Counted from the first letter of the stretch, positions 54,100-63,543 are shown. The stretch: DNA of 64,000 nt from Agrobacterium arsenijevicii (GCA_000949895.1 JWIT01000003.1:434001-498000), one strand, 5' to 3'. Program-made: numbers and translations. Notes: generated by a model not told the origin, from the letters alone.

Positions 54100-56415
54100 A
54101 TGAGCATAGATCAATCGGCAATCGTATTTCGGCGTAAGATCACCAGCTTCTGCGAGATGAAGTTGGCATCGCTTACAACCGCAACGCAACTTCACGCGCT
54201 TTCAGAATACATGACAGGCCTCGTTGACGACCGGATGCCTCCTCCAATGTTAGGCAGGCAAGTCAACTGGGACGAAATTTCGCTCGTTAGCGGTCTTGAG
54301 CAGACATCAGCAGAACTCAGGAGAGTTGCGCAGTATGGTTTCGATGCCATCTCACGCTGGCTTGCTGAAACCGGTAAAACCCGTACAGAACGCTTGATCA
54401 CCTCTAAAAGAATTAAGGCAAACAGCCGCGTAAAAGGTCTTTCAAGCGAGCCTAATCCAAAGTCAGCCAAAACCAGTCATCAATCAAAGCCTGGTCCGAA
54501 GCCCAAACCCATTGAGGAGTTCCCAGAACCACTCTTCGAGACTTATGAGGAACCAGTATCTTTTCAGGTAGCTCTCCAATTCCATATCGACCGTTTCGGT
54601 GAGAGCTATTACCATTTGCATCGCGCCATATTCCGGGACGGTGATGCTCTTGAGGCAACGACGTTACTGAGCTGGTTGAAGGGAACGAAGGTACCGCGCA
54701 GTGTGGCAAACCTGGAAATTCTCAATCGAATAGAGCGCCGATACCGATTGCCGCTAGGTTACTTCAAGGAGAAGCTTCCGCACCAGTCTCGCGCTGGGAC
54801 CGGTTACGACCTTGGTGACGATATCTCGCCTGCAGAGCGTCGTCGTCTGGCATGGCATCTGCCGGATGATTTCAACTCCTTGCCGGAAGAGAAGCGTGTG
54901 GAAATTCTTGAATGGGTTAGGCGTGTTATCATAACCGGGGCAACAGACTACCGTCGTTTCCAGGCCCAGGCTATGAAGCAACGTTATGCGATCCGCTTTC
55001 CTGGTGTAACCTACGGCGGCTCTCACAGGCCATTGACGTCACCCCGTAAGGTGGTCGAGGAATGTAAAGACGAGCTGGAAGACCCCGATATGCTTTCCAG
55101 GGTAATCGACGCCCCTGCCCACTTGGCACTTGAAATGGCTAACCTGATGTCGTTCAAGACCGCGACCCTGACGGCAGTTGGCTTCAAGCGCAATGGGGTT
55201 TGGGGCGAAGAGACGGCATCTCAGAAGCTCGAACATCTCGGCTTGATGTTTGGGGCTCTCGCTGCTTCACCTGAAGGCGAAGTCGCTGGCCGAGGCGTGC
55301 CGCCGAACGCATTGACCTTTGGGCTTCTTGTATTTCCAAGCGTATGGGATTGGTATCTACAGTGGCGTGAGCGGCGACGCGGTTTCTACACGGCCTGGGA
55401 AGCGGATATGCTCAGCATCTCATTGTCTCTCACTCGCGAGGAGACCGGGTGGATTAGGCAGCATCCAGAACTCATCGAGCGCGTAGTACCGGTAAAGGGC
55501 CTGGTTACTAAAGAGGAGATCGCTTTTGCCCGGCGTGATTGGCACGCTTGTTGCGATGCATTTCACGCCCATGCAAGGAGCCGCATCAGAGAAATCCAGC
55601 GGGTAATGCGGGTTCACAGGGACCCGTTCGAACCGATCATGTGCGTGCTTGAGGCACCGAGCCCTCTTGGAGAATATCGCAAGATCACGGACGAAATCCT
55701 TCTCCGTATGCCCGATAAAGATCGCTACCCAAGAGCTGCTGCAGAATCCGTACGTTCATTTCTCATGTTGCGGCTTGGACTTCATCTAGGCCTACGGCAA
55801 AAGAACCTACGGCAACTGCTGTTTTGCCCACGCGGTCATTTCCCGACCTCTGAAAGGCGATTGGAAGAAATGCGCCGGGGAGAAATTCGGTGGAACGACA
55901 GAGAGAATGGCTGGGAGGTGTTGATCCCCTCGGTCGCATTCAAGAACGCCAACTCATCATTCTTTGGGTCGAAGCCCTTCAGGCTGATCCTGCCTGACCT
56001 GCTCGATCTTTATTACTATATTAACGCCTACATTGAACGTCACCGGAAGATTCTGCATGGTCACGCTACCGATCCGGGTACGTTCTTCGTCAAAACCGTC
56101 AAACTATCGAGCGCCGATGCAGCCTATAATCAGACAACATTCTATGAAGCCTGGCGTCTCATCATCCAACGCTACGGTATTTACAACCCGTACACCGGTC
56201 GCGGAGCGATCAGTGGCTTGCTGCCGCACGGCCCTCACAATGTTCGCGATGTCTTGGCGACGCACATCCTGAAACTTACCGGCTCATATGAACAGGCGAG
56301 CTACGCTATTCAGGATACGCCGGAGATGGTGCAGCAACACTACGGGCGTTTCCTTCCGCAGGACAAAGCGGCACTTGCGGCAAAAATACTGAACCAGGTT
56401 TGGGAAGCAGCTTAA
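54100..56415 (+). CDS. Large tyrosine-recombinase-like integrase with internal HTH
   Basis: 771 residues. An XRE-like segment near 185-220 (TTLLSWLKGTKVPRSVANLEILNRIERRYRLPLGYF) precedes a C-terminal recombinase-like domain. LGLRQKNLRQLL supplies the first Arg, AFKNANSSFFGSKPFRL a Lys region, GPHNVRDVLATHIL the H-x-x-R, and EMVQQHYGRFL the terminal Tyr. That is the catalytic set of tyrosine recombinases, although the protein is twice the usual size. A 9-bp inverted repeat follows its stop. It may mobilise the surrounding island. Confidence 0.72.
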   Translation: MSIDQSAIVFRRKITSFCEMKLASLTTATQLHALSEYMTGLVDDRMPPPMLGRQVNWDEISLVSGLEQTSAELRRVAQYGFDAISRWLAETGKTRTERLITSKRIKANSRVKGLSSEPNPKSAKTSHQSKPGPKPKPIEEFPEPLFETYEEPVSFQVALQFHIDRFGESYYHLHRAIFRDGDALEATTLLSWLKGTKVPRSVANLEILNRIERRYRLPLGYFKEKLPHQSRAGTGYDLGDDISPAERRRLAWHLPDDFNSLPEEKRVEILEWVRRVIITGATDYRRFQAQAMKQRYAIRFPGVTYGGSHRPLTSPRKVVEECKDELEDPDMLSRVIDAPAHLALEMANLMSFKTATLTAVGFKRNGVWGEETASQKLEHLGLMFGALAASPEGEVAGRGVPPNALTFGLLVFPSVWDWYLQWRERRRGFYTAWEADMLSISLSLTREETGWIRQHPELIERVVPVKGLVTKEEIAFARRDWHACCDAFHAHARSRIREIQRVMRVHRDPFEPIMCVLEAPSPLGEYRKITDEILLRMPDKDRYPRAAAESVRSFLMLRLGLHLGLRQKNLRQLLFCPRGHFPTSERRLEEMRRGEIRWNDRENGWEVLIPSVAFKNANSSFFGSKPFRLILPDLLDLYYYINAYIERHRKILHGHATDPGTFFVKTVKLSSADAAYNQTTFYEAWRLIIQRYGIYNPYTGRGAISGLLPHGPHNVRDVLATHILKLTGSYEQASYAIQDTPEMVQQHYGRFLPQDKAALAAKILNQVWEAA

Positions 56416-56421
56416 GAAAAA

Positions 56422-56461
56422 TCGTAGGACGGGGGAGCGTGTGACGAAACTGGTCCTACGA
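56422..56461. repeat. 9-bp inverted repeat after the integrase
   Basis: TCGTAGGAC (56422-56430) and GTCCTACGA (56453-56461) are exact complements with a 22-nt spacer. It could be a stem-loop terminator (no U-run) or a recombinase binding site. Confidence 0.45.
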
Positions 56462-56834
56462 CTGCCAACATCAAGCCCGCTCATTTGTAAGTTTGTTGCT
56501 TACTGTTGTAACAACTCTTAAGTTGCAAATCTTGACGCAGGCTGCGCCTTAAACTGTGAAAATTACCAAAAATGGACATTTAAAGCGTCTTAAGGTGAAA
56601 ATTTGGCTGACTTTCCTAAATTTATCCTCTCCACGACGGATACATCGGAAGCCGTCTGTGCACTTCCAATCTTCGCGAAAAATCTGAGGACCTCGTAAAG
56701 CCAAAAATTTGGGACGTTGTTACTACAATGGTGCCAAAAGCTGTGATCGTTGACAGGACCGCTTGAGAGCGGAGGCTATCGCTGTAATTACATCCAACAT
56801 CATTGCGCCCGGTGTAGCGTTAGACCGCATCGGG

Positions 56835-56975
56835 CTACGCATAAATTTGATATGCGACAAATCCGACCACAACGATCAGCAATATACCAATCGCCTTTAT
56901 GGTTCCCGCTCGCGACGGTGAACTAGAAGCATAATGATTATCTGGTCCTGGATTTTTGTCCCACCCACTAACCAT
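56835..56975 (-). CDS. Small single-span membrane protein (46 aa)
   Basis: Starts MVSGWDKNPGPDNHY behind a perfect AGGAGG at good spacing, and ends in one hydrophobic helix (IKAIGILLIVVVGFVAYQIYA). Small proteins of this layout are common and poorly studied. Nothing else suggests a function. Confidence 0.6.
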   Translation of the reverse strand: MVSGWDKNPGPDNHYASSSPSRAGTIKAIGILLIVVVGFVAYQIYA

Positions 56976-57118
56976 TTTCGCCTCCTGAAGCCTTTATACT
57001 CATTTAACGGTTAAGTTGAAAATTTGGCAAGTGCTACTTGCCGATGACGAGAGCCTTCGGCAATACCCCGCTTGGGGGCTTTTAATGAAAAAAGAGGTAC
57101 TGGTTACTTTGCGGGCTG

Positions 57119-57763
57119 TTGTTGTTTGGCATTTCCAAACTCGGAGACACGCCGTCGAAATCCGATGTGGCAGCTCCCTCGCCCAGCCATCTGTCAAGCG
57201 TGACGCCTGCATCACAACCAAAGGCGCTTAACGGTGACAGGTCTTTTGAAGCTCCCCTTCCCAAGGAGGTTACGCCAAAGCCCCCATTGGTTAATCCGCG
57301 CTCAAGAGGGACAGAGGAGACAAAATTCATCAGTGGCAATCGGATCGCACTACGCGATGCGCCAAACGCCAAGGCTGGGATCAAGGATCGATTGGATGCA
57401 GGAAAAAAGGTCAGTCTACTGGGGCAGGACGGCGAATGGTCTCGGATCAGAGACAGTCTGACACAGAAAGAAGGGTGGATCGCAGGCCGCTTCTTGAGTG
57501 ATCGACAGCCTCAAAAAGAGCGCACCGTGAAACCGGCGGAAACAACCGTCAAGTCGCCGCCCGGGATTTCGCCTTTGATCATCATTCAAAGGATAATTGC
57601 AGAGTCTGTGGCAAGCTATCCAAGCTCTTGTGCATGTCCCTACAGCACAGATCGCGGCGGTCGCCGATGCCGCAACAGGAGCGCATATTCAAAACCGGGT
57701 GGATATGCACCGATATGCTTTGCTGGTGATGTGACGAAATCGATGATTGAGGCGTATCAATGA
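57119..57763 (+). CDS. SH3-domain protein with C-terminal Cys motif, anchor frameshifted
   Basis: Paralogue of the 28714 protein: SH3 block at about 72-125 (NRIALRDAPNAKAGIKDRLDAGKKVSLLG...GEWSRIRD...GWIAGRFL) and the end SCACPYSTDRGGRRCRNRSAYSKPGG. The frame at 57119 opens with a weak TTG. Upstream, in the same frame, KKRYWLLCGLLLFGI matches the membrane anchor of the paralogue. The ATG with a GGGGG ribosome site (57085) is one base out of frame because of a run of six A (57088-57093); five A would restore the gene. Possibly inactive or slippage-controlled. Confidence 0.7.
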   Translation: MLFGISKLGDTPSKSDVAAPSPSHLSSVTPASQPKALNGDRSFEAPLPKEVTPKPPLVNPRSRGTEETKFISGNRIALRDAPNAKAGIKDRLDAGKKVSLLGQDGEWSRIRDSLTQKEGWIAGRFLSDRQPQKERTVKPAETTVKSPPGISPLIIIQRIIAESVASYPSSCACPYSTDRGGRRCRNRSAYSKPGGYAPICFAGDVTKSMIEAYQ

Positions 57764-57867
57764 TGTCTCATCGTCCTGCGGGCATATTTTGCCTTCGTTT
57801 CGCCATAATGAACGACGCCTCCCCCGCTTAAACCACACTCGGATGGATCATCCACGGACGGTTGCCA

Positions 57868-58965
57868 TTACTGTCCGGCAGTTACCCCAGTTTGCGTAAT
57901 TGTTGCATTTTCGCCCCGGCGAATTCTAATTTCAATTCGTCTACGTGTTTCGACGTTCCCTGCCTGGCCCGAGCTAATTTCGTCGCCAGGCAATACCAAC
58001 TGCGCTGCGGAAAGAGGTAGGATTTTGACGCCCGCAAGATCAGGGTTTTTGCGCAAGATGTTCGAAACGGAAATCGCTCTCGCTAACCCAAGACCTGCGT
58101 TGTCAGCCGGAGCCAGCTGTTTAACTGAAGCCTTCGAGGACAACACATCGAGCGAGATGTTGTCCATATTGGACCCTCCACGACCTAATGGTTGCTCATC
58201 AGTGTGCCCAATCACTTCTACGATATCTACGCCGTACCGCTTCAGACTATCTGCAATCTGGGTCGCAACCGGACCATTAAGATTGCTGGTAAAGGTATCA
58301 GTCAACTCCGCGCTGCCTGACCGAAAGTAATAACCGCTGGCTTCACTTAAGCTGATGATTGGAGGCCATTCATGCGGCTTCGACGCCCCACTCTCAATGA
58401 GTTTCTTTTCGGCATCCGCCAGCCGAGCAGCGAGGTCGGTAGTCGAGGCTTCTGATGCCTTTAATTTTTCCTCCAAACGAGCCAATAGCTCAAGGGATTT
58501 GCCTGCATCCGTCAGGGCAGTGAGTTTTTCCTCAAGTTCGACTGGTTTTGTTGGATCAAGCCCAAACTTTTTCAGTATTTCTATACTGGAGACAACTTCT
58601 TCAATTTGCGTCGTTTCGATTCCAGTGTCGGCCAATTGTTTGACGGCCGTCCTCGCCTCAACGAGTTCACGCCAGTCTTCATCCAATTTTCGCTTATCGA
58701 CCAGTGACAACTGACTTGAGAGCGCCTCAAGCTTCGCCTTGAACACCTCCTCCTGGGTAATCTTCTCGGTTAGCTGAGCCTGCAACCGTTTTGCTTCTTC
58801 AACGGCGGTTGTGGCCTTAAGACGTTCATTGGAAATGATTGCACCGGCGACAAGAAGCAAACAAAACACGAGCAGCAACATGGATTCCGCCATCGTGAAT
58901 CCGAGAATGAGCCCTCGATTGTAGCCTTTGTGCTCTAACTTCGTCGCCGTTTCTTGATTGGTCAT
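57868..58965 (-). CDS. OmpA/MotB-like protein (ZorB-like)
   Basis: 365 residues. One N-terminal membrane helix (LILGFTMAESMLLLVFCLLL, 19-38), a coiled coil at about 50-190, and an OmpA-type peptidoglycan-binding domain at about 200-350 (YYFRSGSAELT, IVEVIGHTDEQPLG, ETRRRIEIRIRR). The AESM around Glu27 aligns with ADFM around the proton-carrying Asp of MotB. Overlaps the upstream MotA-like gene by 4 nt, as MotA-MotB and ZorA-ZorB pairs often do. Confidence 0.75.
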   Translation of the reverse strand: MTNQETATKLEHKGYNRGLILGFTMAESMLLLVFCLLLVAGAIISNERLKATTAVEEAKRLQAQLTEKITQEEVFKAKLEALSSQLSLVDKRKLDEDWRELVEARTAVKQLADTGIETTQIEEVVSSIEILKKFGLDPTKPVELEEKLTALTDAGKSLELLARLEEKLKASEASTTDLAARLADAEKKLIESGASKPHEWPPIISLSEASGYYFRSGSAELTDTFTSNLNGPVATQIADSLKRYGVDIVEVIGHTDEQPLGRGGSNMDNISLDVLSSKASVKQLAPADNAGLGLARAISVSNILRKNPDLAGVKILPLSAAQLVLPGDEISSGQAGNVETRRRIEIRIRRGENATITQTGVTAGQ

Positions 58966-60416
58966 CTAAACCAACCCCTCTTGACCTTTTCGGCCTCAGC
59001 AGGCGATGTCACCGTCGTGACGGGGGGAATGCCTTCAACATTGATACCACTTCCGGCACCGATCTCACGTGTGGTTTCCTCATCACCTGCATCCGTCGGA
59101 GCATTGGGACGTTTGACAGTCGCTAATACACTCTCAATCATGGCGGACTGCCGTGTCGAGGCCACTCCCAAGTCTTTCACACTGGTTGATATCGTTGCAA
59201 TCGATGCCGATTGGTTAGCGAGGGAAGTAAGAGATTCCGACAACTTGGTGGTAGCTTCCACTTGCGCCTTGGACGCATCCTGCGAAACTGCGCTGTAATT
59301 CTTTATATCGGAAACGAGAGCCATTGATGCGTCTGCAACGGACTGAGTATTTGCGGAAATAGTCTCCCATCGCTCCAGCATGGATTTGATTGCGTCTGTT
59401 GAACCGATTGCTGAGGCGTTTACGTTTTCCAGTTTGGCCGCCAAAGCTGCAAGCGTGGCGTTCGTTTGTTTGAACGGTGTAATCGCAGTTAGGACCTTCT
59501 TCGTCACATCACGGTTTGCAGCAGCAGTTTCGTGGGCGACCTTATTCTGCTCCTCGATGATAGATCGCAGCGACGTTACAACGGGCGCAACTTGTTCCAC
59601 GAACAACTCATCGGGCGACTTCGAGTTTTTCAGGCGTTCAACAACATCCTCGACAGCCTGGCCAAGTTTTGTCGTTCCCTCATGTACCGTCGCAACAGAG
59701 GCGTTGAGCTTCTCACTCATCTCTGAAACCGATTTAGCATTTAGGGCCGCGAATTCGATGATCTGCTGATGTGTCGTACTCAAGGTTGCCGACAATTTGT
59801 CAGCTGCTTCTTGAATGGTTTTGGTTGCTTGAAGCGACATGGATTCAATAGATGCGCGTACGGCATCGCCACTCTTCTCAGCCTGCTTTGCGATTTCATC
59901 AAAACCTTCAAGCAGCATCTGGTGACTTGTTCTACGATAGGTCGAAAACTCCATTGCCGAACTGTCGAGTTCCGTACGAACGCGCCTTGTCATTTCAGCA
60001 AGATCGTGCCGAACAGCTCTTTCGATATCTACTGGATCACGACGCATCTGGTTGAAGAGAATTCGAAGTGAAATTCCTGCGATAGTCGAAGAGATCGCAA
60101 CGCCGAAATTGCGTACCACGTCTTCAATCGAGGCCTCTCCGGAGAATTGGTACAGGGATACGCCGAGGCTCGTCAAAGTGAACAAGAAGCCCATGTAATA
60201 GAGGTTGTCGCCTGCTTGTTCATTGTGAAGCGAAAGCCCAGCTGCGAAAAATGAAATCACAAAGTAGAGAGCCATCATGCCCAGCGGGATCAGCGTAATC
60301 GTGACGGTGTCAACTCCGTACAGCTTACCGAACCAAATGATCGCAGCGCCGATAAATGTCATAAGGGCAAACAAGATGATTGGCCCGTTCTTCCGGACAA
60401 AATTTCGCGTGCTCAT
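58962..60416 (-). CDS. MotA/ZorA-like channel protein with long coiled-coil tail
   Basis: 484 residues. Four membrane helices in the first 125 (about 11-32, 37-60, 70-92, 100-122); the last two carry small and Thr residues (LFTLTSLGVSLYQF, VAISSTIAGISLRILFNQM) as in MotA/TolQ/ExbB proton channels. A long cytoplasmic heptad-rich tail (about 130-440) is followed by a disordered end. ZorA of Zorya has the same plan. It starts immediately after the stop of the VWA-like gene. Confidence 0.65.
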   Translation of the reverse strand: MSTRNFVRKNGPIILFALMTFIGAAIIWFGKLYGVDTVTITLIPLGMMALYFVISFFAAGLSLHNEQAGDNLYYMGFLFTLTSLGVSLYQFSGEASIEDVVRNFGVAISSTIAGISLRILFNQMRRDPVDIERAVRHDLAEMTRRVRTELDSSAMEFSTYRRTSHQMLLEGFDEIAKQAEKSGDAVRASIESMSLQATKTIQEAADKLSATLSTTHQQIIEFAALNAKSVSEMSEKLNASVATVHEGTTKLGQAVEDVVERLKNSKSPDELFVEQVAPVVTSLRSIIEEQNKVAHETAAANRDVTKKVLTAITPFKQTNATLAALAAKLENVNASAIGSTDAIKSMLERWETISANTQSVADASMALVSDIKNYSAVSQDASKAQVEATTKLSESLTSLANQSASIATISTSVKDLGVASTRQSAMIESVLATVKRPNAPTDAGDEETTREIGAGSGINVEGIPPVTTVTSPAEAEKVKRGWFR

Positions 60417-61229
60417 TTACTTCGTCCCTACCAGGCGTTTGTAACCGCCCCATTCGCCACCATTTGATCGAACCCATTGCAGCCAGAACTCTGGTAGTCG
60501 CGCCAATTCCAGCGGGCTTTCACGATCAAACGCCAGGACATCAAACTTGATTCCATCCAATGGCGTTCGGAACCGTTCTTTCGCGTCACTCTTTTCGAAG
60601 GCGGTGTAGTCAACGCCGCTTTTGTATATTGAGAACGAAGACGTGTGCTCGATCATATCGGAAGCAACAATCAGCGTTTTTGGCTTATTTTCATTCCTGA
60701 GATCGGAGAAACTCTCGATTACAATTCGCTGGACACCCGCCATTATTGGAGATTGCTTACCTTCTGCGGCAGCACCCATTTGATCTTCAATCTCCTTCAG
60801 GGGAGCATTGAATGCCTTTTCCCAGCGCTCTTGAATTCGCTTTGGATTGGAGGTGAGCTGATCGGCACTTGCGCCGTCACCTGGATTGCATCCCCGATAG
60901 GTACGTTTCAGAGTGCCCAACTCATCGGAAAGAGAGTAAACCTCAACAAGGCCACCTTTTTCCACTGTGGACACAATGCGCTGGAAATTCCGCTGTAAGT
61001 CGACCTTCGTGATATCTGAGATTGGGTCAGTAACATCCAATAGGACAGCCGTGACTGAAGTTGGACCATCTGCCACGGAACATAGATCAGCGTCTAAGGC
61101 CCCCTTTCCGGATTTGCCCCATAGATACAGCAACCCTCCCCCAGCACCTAGTATGCAAGCAATGAGAGAAACAGCGCCAATCACAGCACCTGCTGAAGGT
61201 CCTTTTTTTCTCGATTTACGCCTTGCCAT
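60417..61229 (-). CDS. Membrane-anchored VWA-like protein
   Basis: 270 residues from ATG 61229; the longer frame from 61292 is the tail of the upstream gene. A basic N-terminus (ARRKSRKKGPSA) leads into one membrane helix (AVIGAVSLIACILGAGGGLLYLW), then a domain with VTAVLLDVTDPISDI and PKTLIVASDMIEHTSSF that resembles the von Willebrand A fold, although the metal-site motif is not canonical. It overlaps the preceding gene by 14 nt. Probably periplasm-facing. Confidence 0.6.
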   Translation of the reverse strand: MARRKSRKKGPSAGAVIGAVSLIACILGAGGGLLYLWGKSGKGALDADLCSVADGPTSVTAVLLDVTDPISDITKVDLQRNFQRIVSTVEKGGLVEVYSLSDELGTLKRTYRGCNPGDGASADQLTSNPKRIQERWEKAFNAPLKEIEDQMGAAAEGKQSPIMAGVQRIVIESFSDLRNENKPKTLIVASDMIEHTSSFSIYKSGVDYTAFEKSDAKERFRTPLDGIKFDVLAFDRESPLELARLPEFWLQWVRSNGGEWGGYKRLVGTK

Positions 61230-62661
61230 TGTTAGCCTCCGGGAAAAGGTCATCCAACTGACGGTAGGCGGATACAGCAGCCTCGAATTCATTGCCGATC
61301 TGCTTCATTTGGTCCGCAAGTTCAGCTTCTGCATGCTTGATACGGTCAGCAAGTTCCTGATCCGACCACTCATTTGCTGAGGAGATCACCGCTTTACGTC
61401 GCTCAAGTTTGAATTGGCTTGAGAAGTATTTTGGTTCGGGTTTCGTGCGAGCTTGCCGATTGGCTTCGCGGTAGGTCCCGATGAGGGTCCGAGCTACTTC
61501 TTCGAGACGATCCTGCTGTTCGTTGAAAAGTCGGATGATCCTGGCTCGGTTTTCAATAATTGATGCACTCTCTCGACGCCGAATTGAGAGATCACGGATG
61601 ATCATTTCAACTTTATCGTTGTGGTCGTCACGGATAAGTTTCAGCTCTCCGATCAAGTCTTCTTTCTGGAACGCATAGTTGTCTTCGGCATCCACGTACC
61701 GCTGATAAACACCGCCATATCCTGGGTAGATATCGCGAATGCTGAGGACATCCAACATCGCAATCACGGAGAACATGAAGCCTGCGCCGAACAGCATCCA
61801 AGAATCAATTTCTTGGAAGTTGAAGGTCTCCGTTTTCAGCTTCTCCATGACAATTGCGCTTATCTGAGCGTCATCACCTGTGGATGCCTCTCGATAATGA
61901 GCCATCGCTAGATTGATGCCTATAGCCAAGGCCAGCCAGAGAAGAACTCCCAAAAAGCCCCACAATTTACGGAAGAAAGACCTGTGAACGATGTTTGGGA
62001 TCATCGTCCAGGCAATCACTACCGTGCCCAAGACATTGGTGATAGCAAATCCCATCGCGATAGCGATGCCGCCGATCACACCCTCATCGCTGCCTTTAGC
62101 CAAATACAGACCATTCACCACGGTCTCGAAAATCAAGAGCGCAACGATAACAAGCCATTTCACGATTGTCGCGAACTGCGATTTGGTCTGCGCAACCCGG
62201 CGAAGCCCATTCCGGTCCTTGAAGTGCACCAACTCCTCGTCAGCTTCACGAAGCTTTTTGCGAAATCCGAAAAGTACGTCGGTTCCGCCAGCGACGTCAG
62301 CTTTGAAATCTGTCAACGAGGAAACATTTGCCTGGCGGATGCGCCCGAAATGCCCATCGAAATCGAGATTTCGCATGCGTGAGCTGTAGGTATGAAGTTG
62401 GTCTTCAAGTATCTGATAGGATGCGTCACGCTCCGCCTCCACGCGCGCAACGATGCTCTGTTCAGCTTCGTCGCGAGATTTAGCAGATGGCACAGGCTTG
62501 TTTTCCACGCCATTCTCAGTGCCTTTTCGCGAGATATCGAGTGTTTTCTCCACCTTCTCGGCGTCAAGCGGAGGAAATGGATCAGTCGTGATGCGAAAGT
62601 CGTGATTTGAATCACGTACACTTTCCATCAGGCGATTTAGTGCTTCGAAGCGTTTTGCCAT
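61216..62661 (-). CDS. Membrane protein with four helices and coiled coils
   Basis: 481 residues. A cytoplasmic N-terminal ~165, then hydrophobic spans at about 168-190, 198-220, 233-253 and 285-305, and a long helical C-terminus (about 320-475: ASIIENRARIIRLFNEQQDRLEEVARTLIG). Family not recognised. Second gene of the operon, 51 nt after the nuclease, and its end overlaps the VWA-like gene. Confidence 0.65.
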   Translation of the reverse strand: MAKRFEALNRLMESVRDSNHDFRITTDPFPPLDAEKVEKTLDISRKGTENGVENKPVPSAKSRDEAEQSIVARVEAERDASYQILEDQLHTYSSRMRNLDFDGHFGRIRQANVSSLTDFKADVAGGTDVLFGFRKKLREADEELVHFKDRNGLRRVAQTKSQFATIVKWLVIVALLIFETVVNGLYLAKGSDEGVIGGIAIAMGFAITNVLGTVVIAWTMIPNIVHRSFFRKLWGFLGVLLWLALAIGINLAMAHYREASTGDDAQISAIVMEKLKTETFNFQEIDSWMLFGAGFMFSVIAMLDVLSIRDIYPGYGGVYQRYVDAEDNYAFQKEDLIGELKLIRDDHNDKVEMIIRDLSIRRRESASIIENRARIIRLFNEQQDRLEEVARTLIGTYREANRQARTKPEPKYFSSQFKLERRKAVISSANEWSDQELADRIKHAEAELADQMKQIGNEFEAAVSAYRQLDDLFPEANNGKA

Positions 62662-62712
62662 TTATTTCACGATTGTAGGTGTTGAAATGTCGGAGTGGAG
62701 GGTCTTGTAGCG

Positions 62713-63378
62713 TTACTGACTTCCCCACAAGGGAGCACGCCATCCAGCAGCGATAGCTTCTGCTTCTGAGCAGAACCACTTTTCGCCTTTGGAGGTGTCA
62801 ATTCTGGTTTTGTTGTAATCTTTGGACCACGGGACGTGATAAATGCGCTCATTTTTCCGGTTGATGTTACCTTTTATCGGGCAACTTCCATTGTCTCCGC
62901 TGGTTACGGAGACATTCCATTTTTGAGCACGGAAATCCCACGCGGTTTCTGTTTCGAACTGCCAAATGCCAATCGCAGCTTCGCGCGCAGCATCTTCGTG
63001 TTCAACATAGTCCAGGGAGTATTTGCGAAATGCCCAAGCAAGACCGACACTAACCATATGCGCGTTGATTTCTTGATCGCCAGCCCAGCAGACAGCAAGC
63101 ATGCGACCGTAGATATCTTTTCCTCGACCTTCACATTTCACTCTTTGTCCAGCGACAAGGCGTTGTAGTTCTTCCGTCGATTTTTGACCGCAAGCCCACT
63201 TCTTACCCTTTGGCAAATCACATGACTGGCTCGCTTCAGGCGCATCGATCCCGTGCAACCTGTAGGTAATCCCATCGATCTTTAGAGTGTCACCATCGAC
63301 AACGCGCGTATTAACATCCGCATGCGTCGCACTGGCGAACGCCAACGCTAATACCATGTATAAAATTCGCAAAACCAA
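62713..63378 (-). CDS. Secreted thermonuclease (SNase) family protein
   Basis: 221 residues. Signal peptide (LRILYMVLALAFASATHA), then the SNase OB-fold: RVVDGDTLKIDGITYRLHGIDAPE, ECGQ-like ACGQKSTEELQRLV, GRMLAVCWAG and LAWAFRKYSLDYVEHEDAAREA. A C-terminal add-on (CPIKGNINRKNERIYHVPW...GEKWFCSEAEAIAAGWR) with two cysteines is a module often attached to such nucleases. Periplasmic calcium-dependent cutting of DNA or RNA. First gene before the membrane operon. Confidence 0.85.
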   Translation of the reverse strand: MVLRILYMVLALAFASATHADVNTRVVDGDTLKIDGITYRLHGIDAPEASQSCDLPKGKKWACGQKSTEELQRLVAGQRVKCEGRGKDIYGRMLAVCWAGDQEINAHMVSVGLAWAFRKYSLDYVEHEDAAREAAIGIWQFETETAWDFRAQKWNVSVTSGDNGSCPIKGNINRKNERIYHVPWSKDYNKTRIDTSKGEKWFCSEAEAIAAGWRAPLWGSQ

Positions 63379-63543
63379 CCCCTTAGCCCTGTATCGGACG
63401 CTAATTCAACCAGAGAGGGATAGCAACAACAGCATGACTTAATACTTGTGAAAATGGTGAAGAACTGAATTGACCGCGTTCTCTATTGTCTTCGGAAACC
63501 CACGCGCGACTCCGCAACGAGCAGACTGAAACCACGGTGATTG

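Noticed and set aside
50080-56868. 16-bp direct repeat TGCGACAAATCCGACC at 50080-50095 and 56853-56868
   Set aside because: A single 16-mer match in 64 kb is close to chance expectation, and one copy lies inside a small coding sequence, so I do not claim att sites.
57868-60416. Calling this pair a true Zorya system
   Set aside because: ZorC, ZorD and ZorE partners are absent and the extra genes differ, so I only call the proteins ZorA/ZorB-like.
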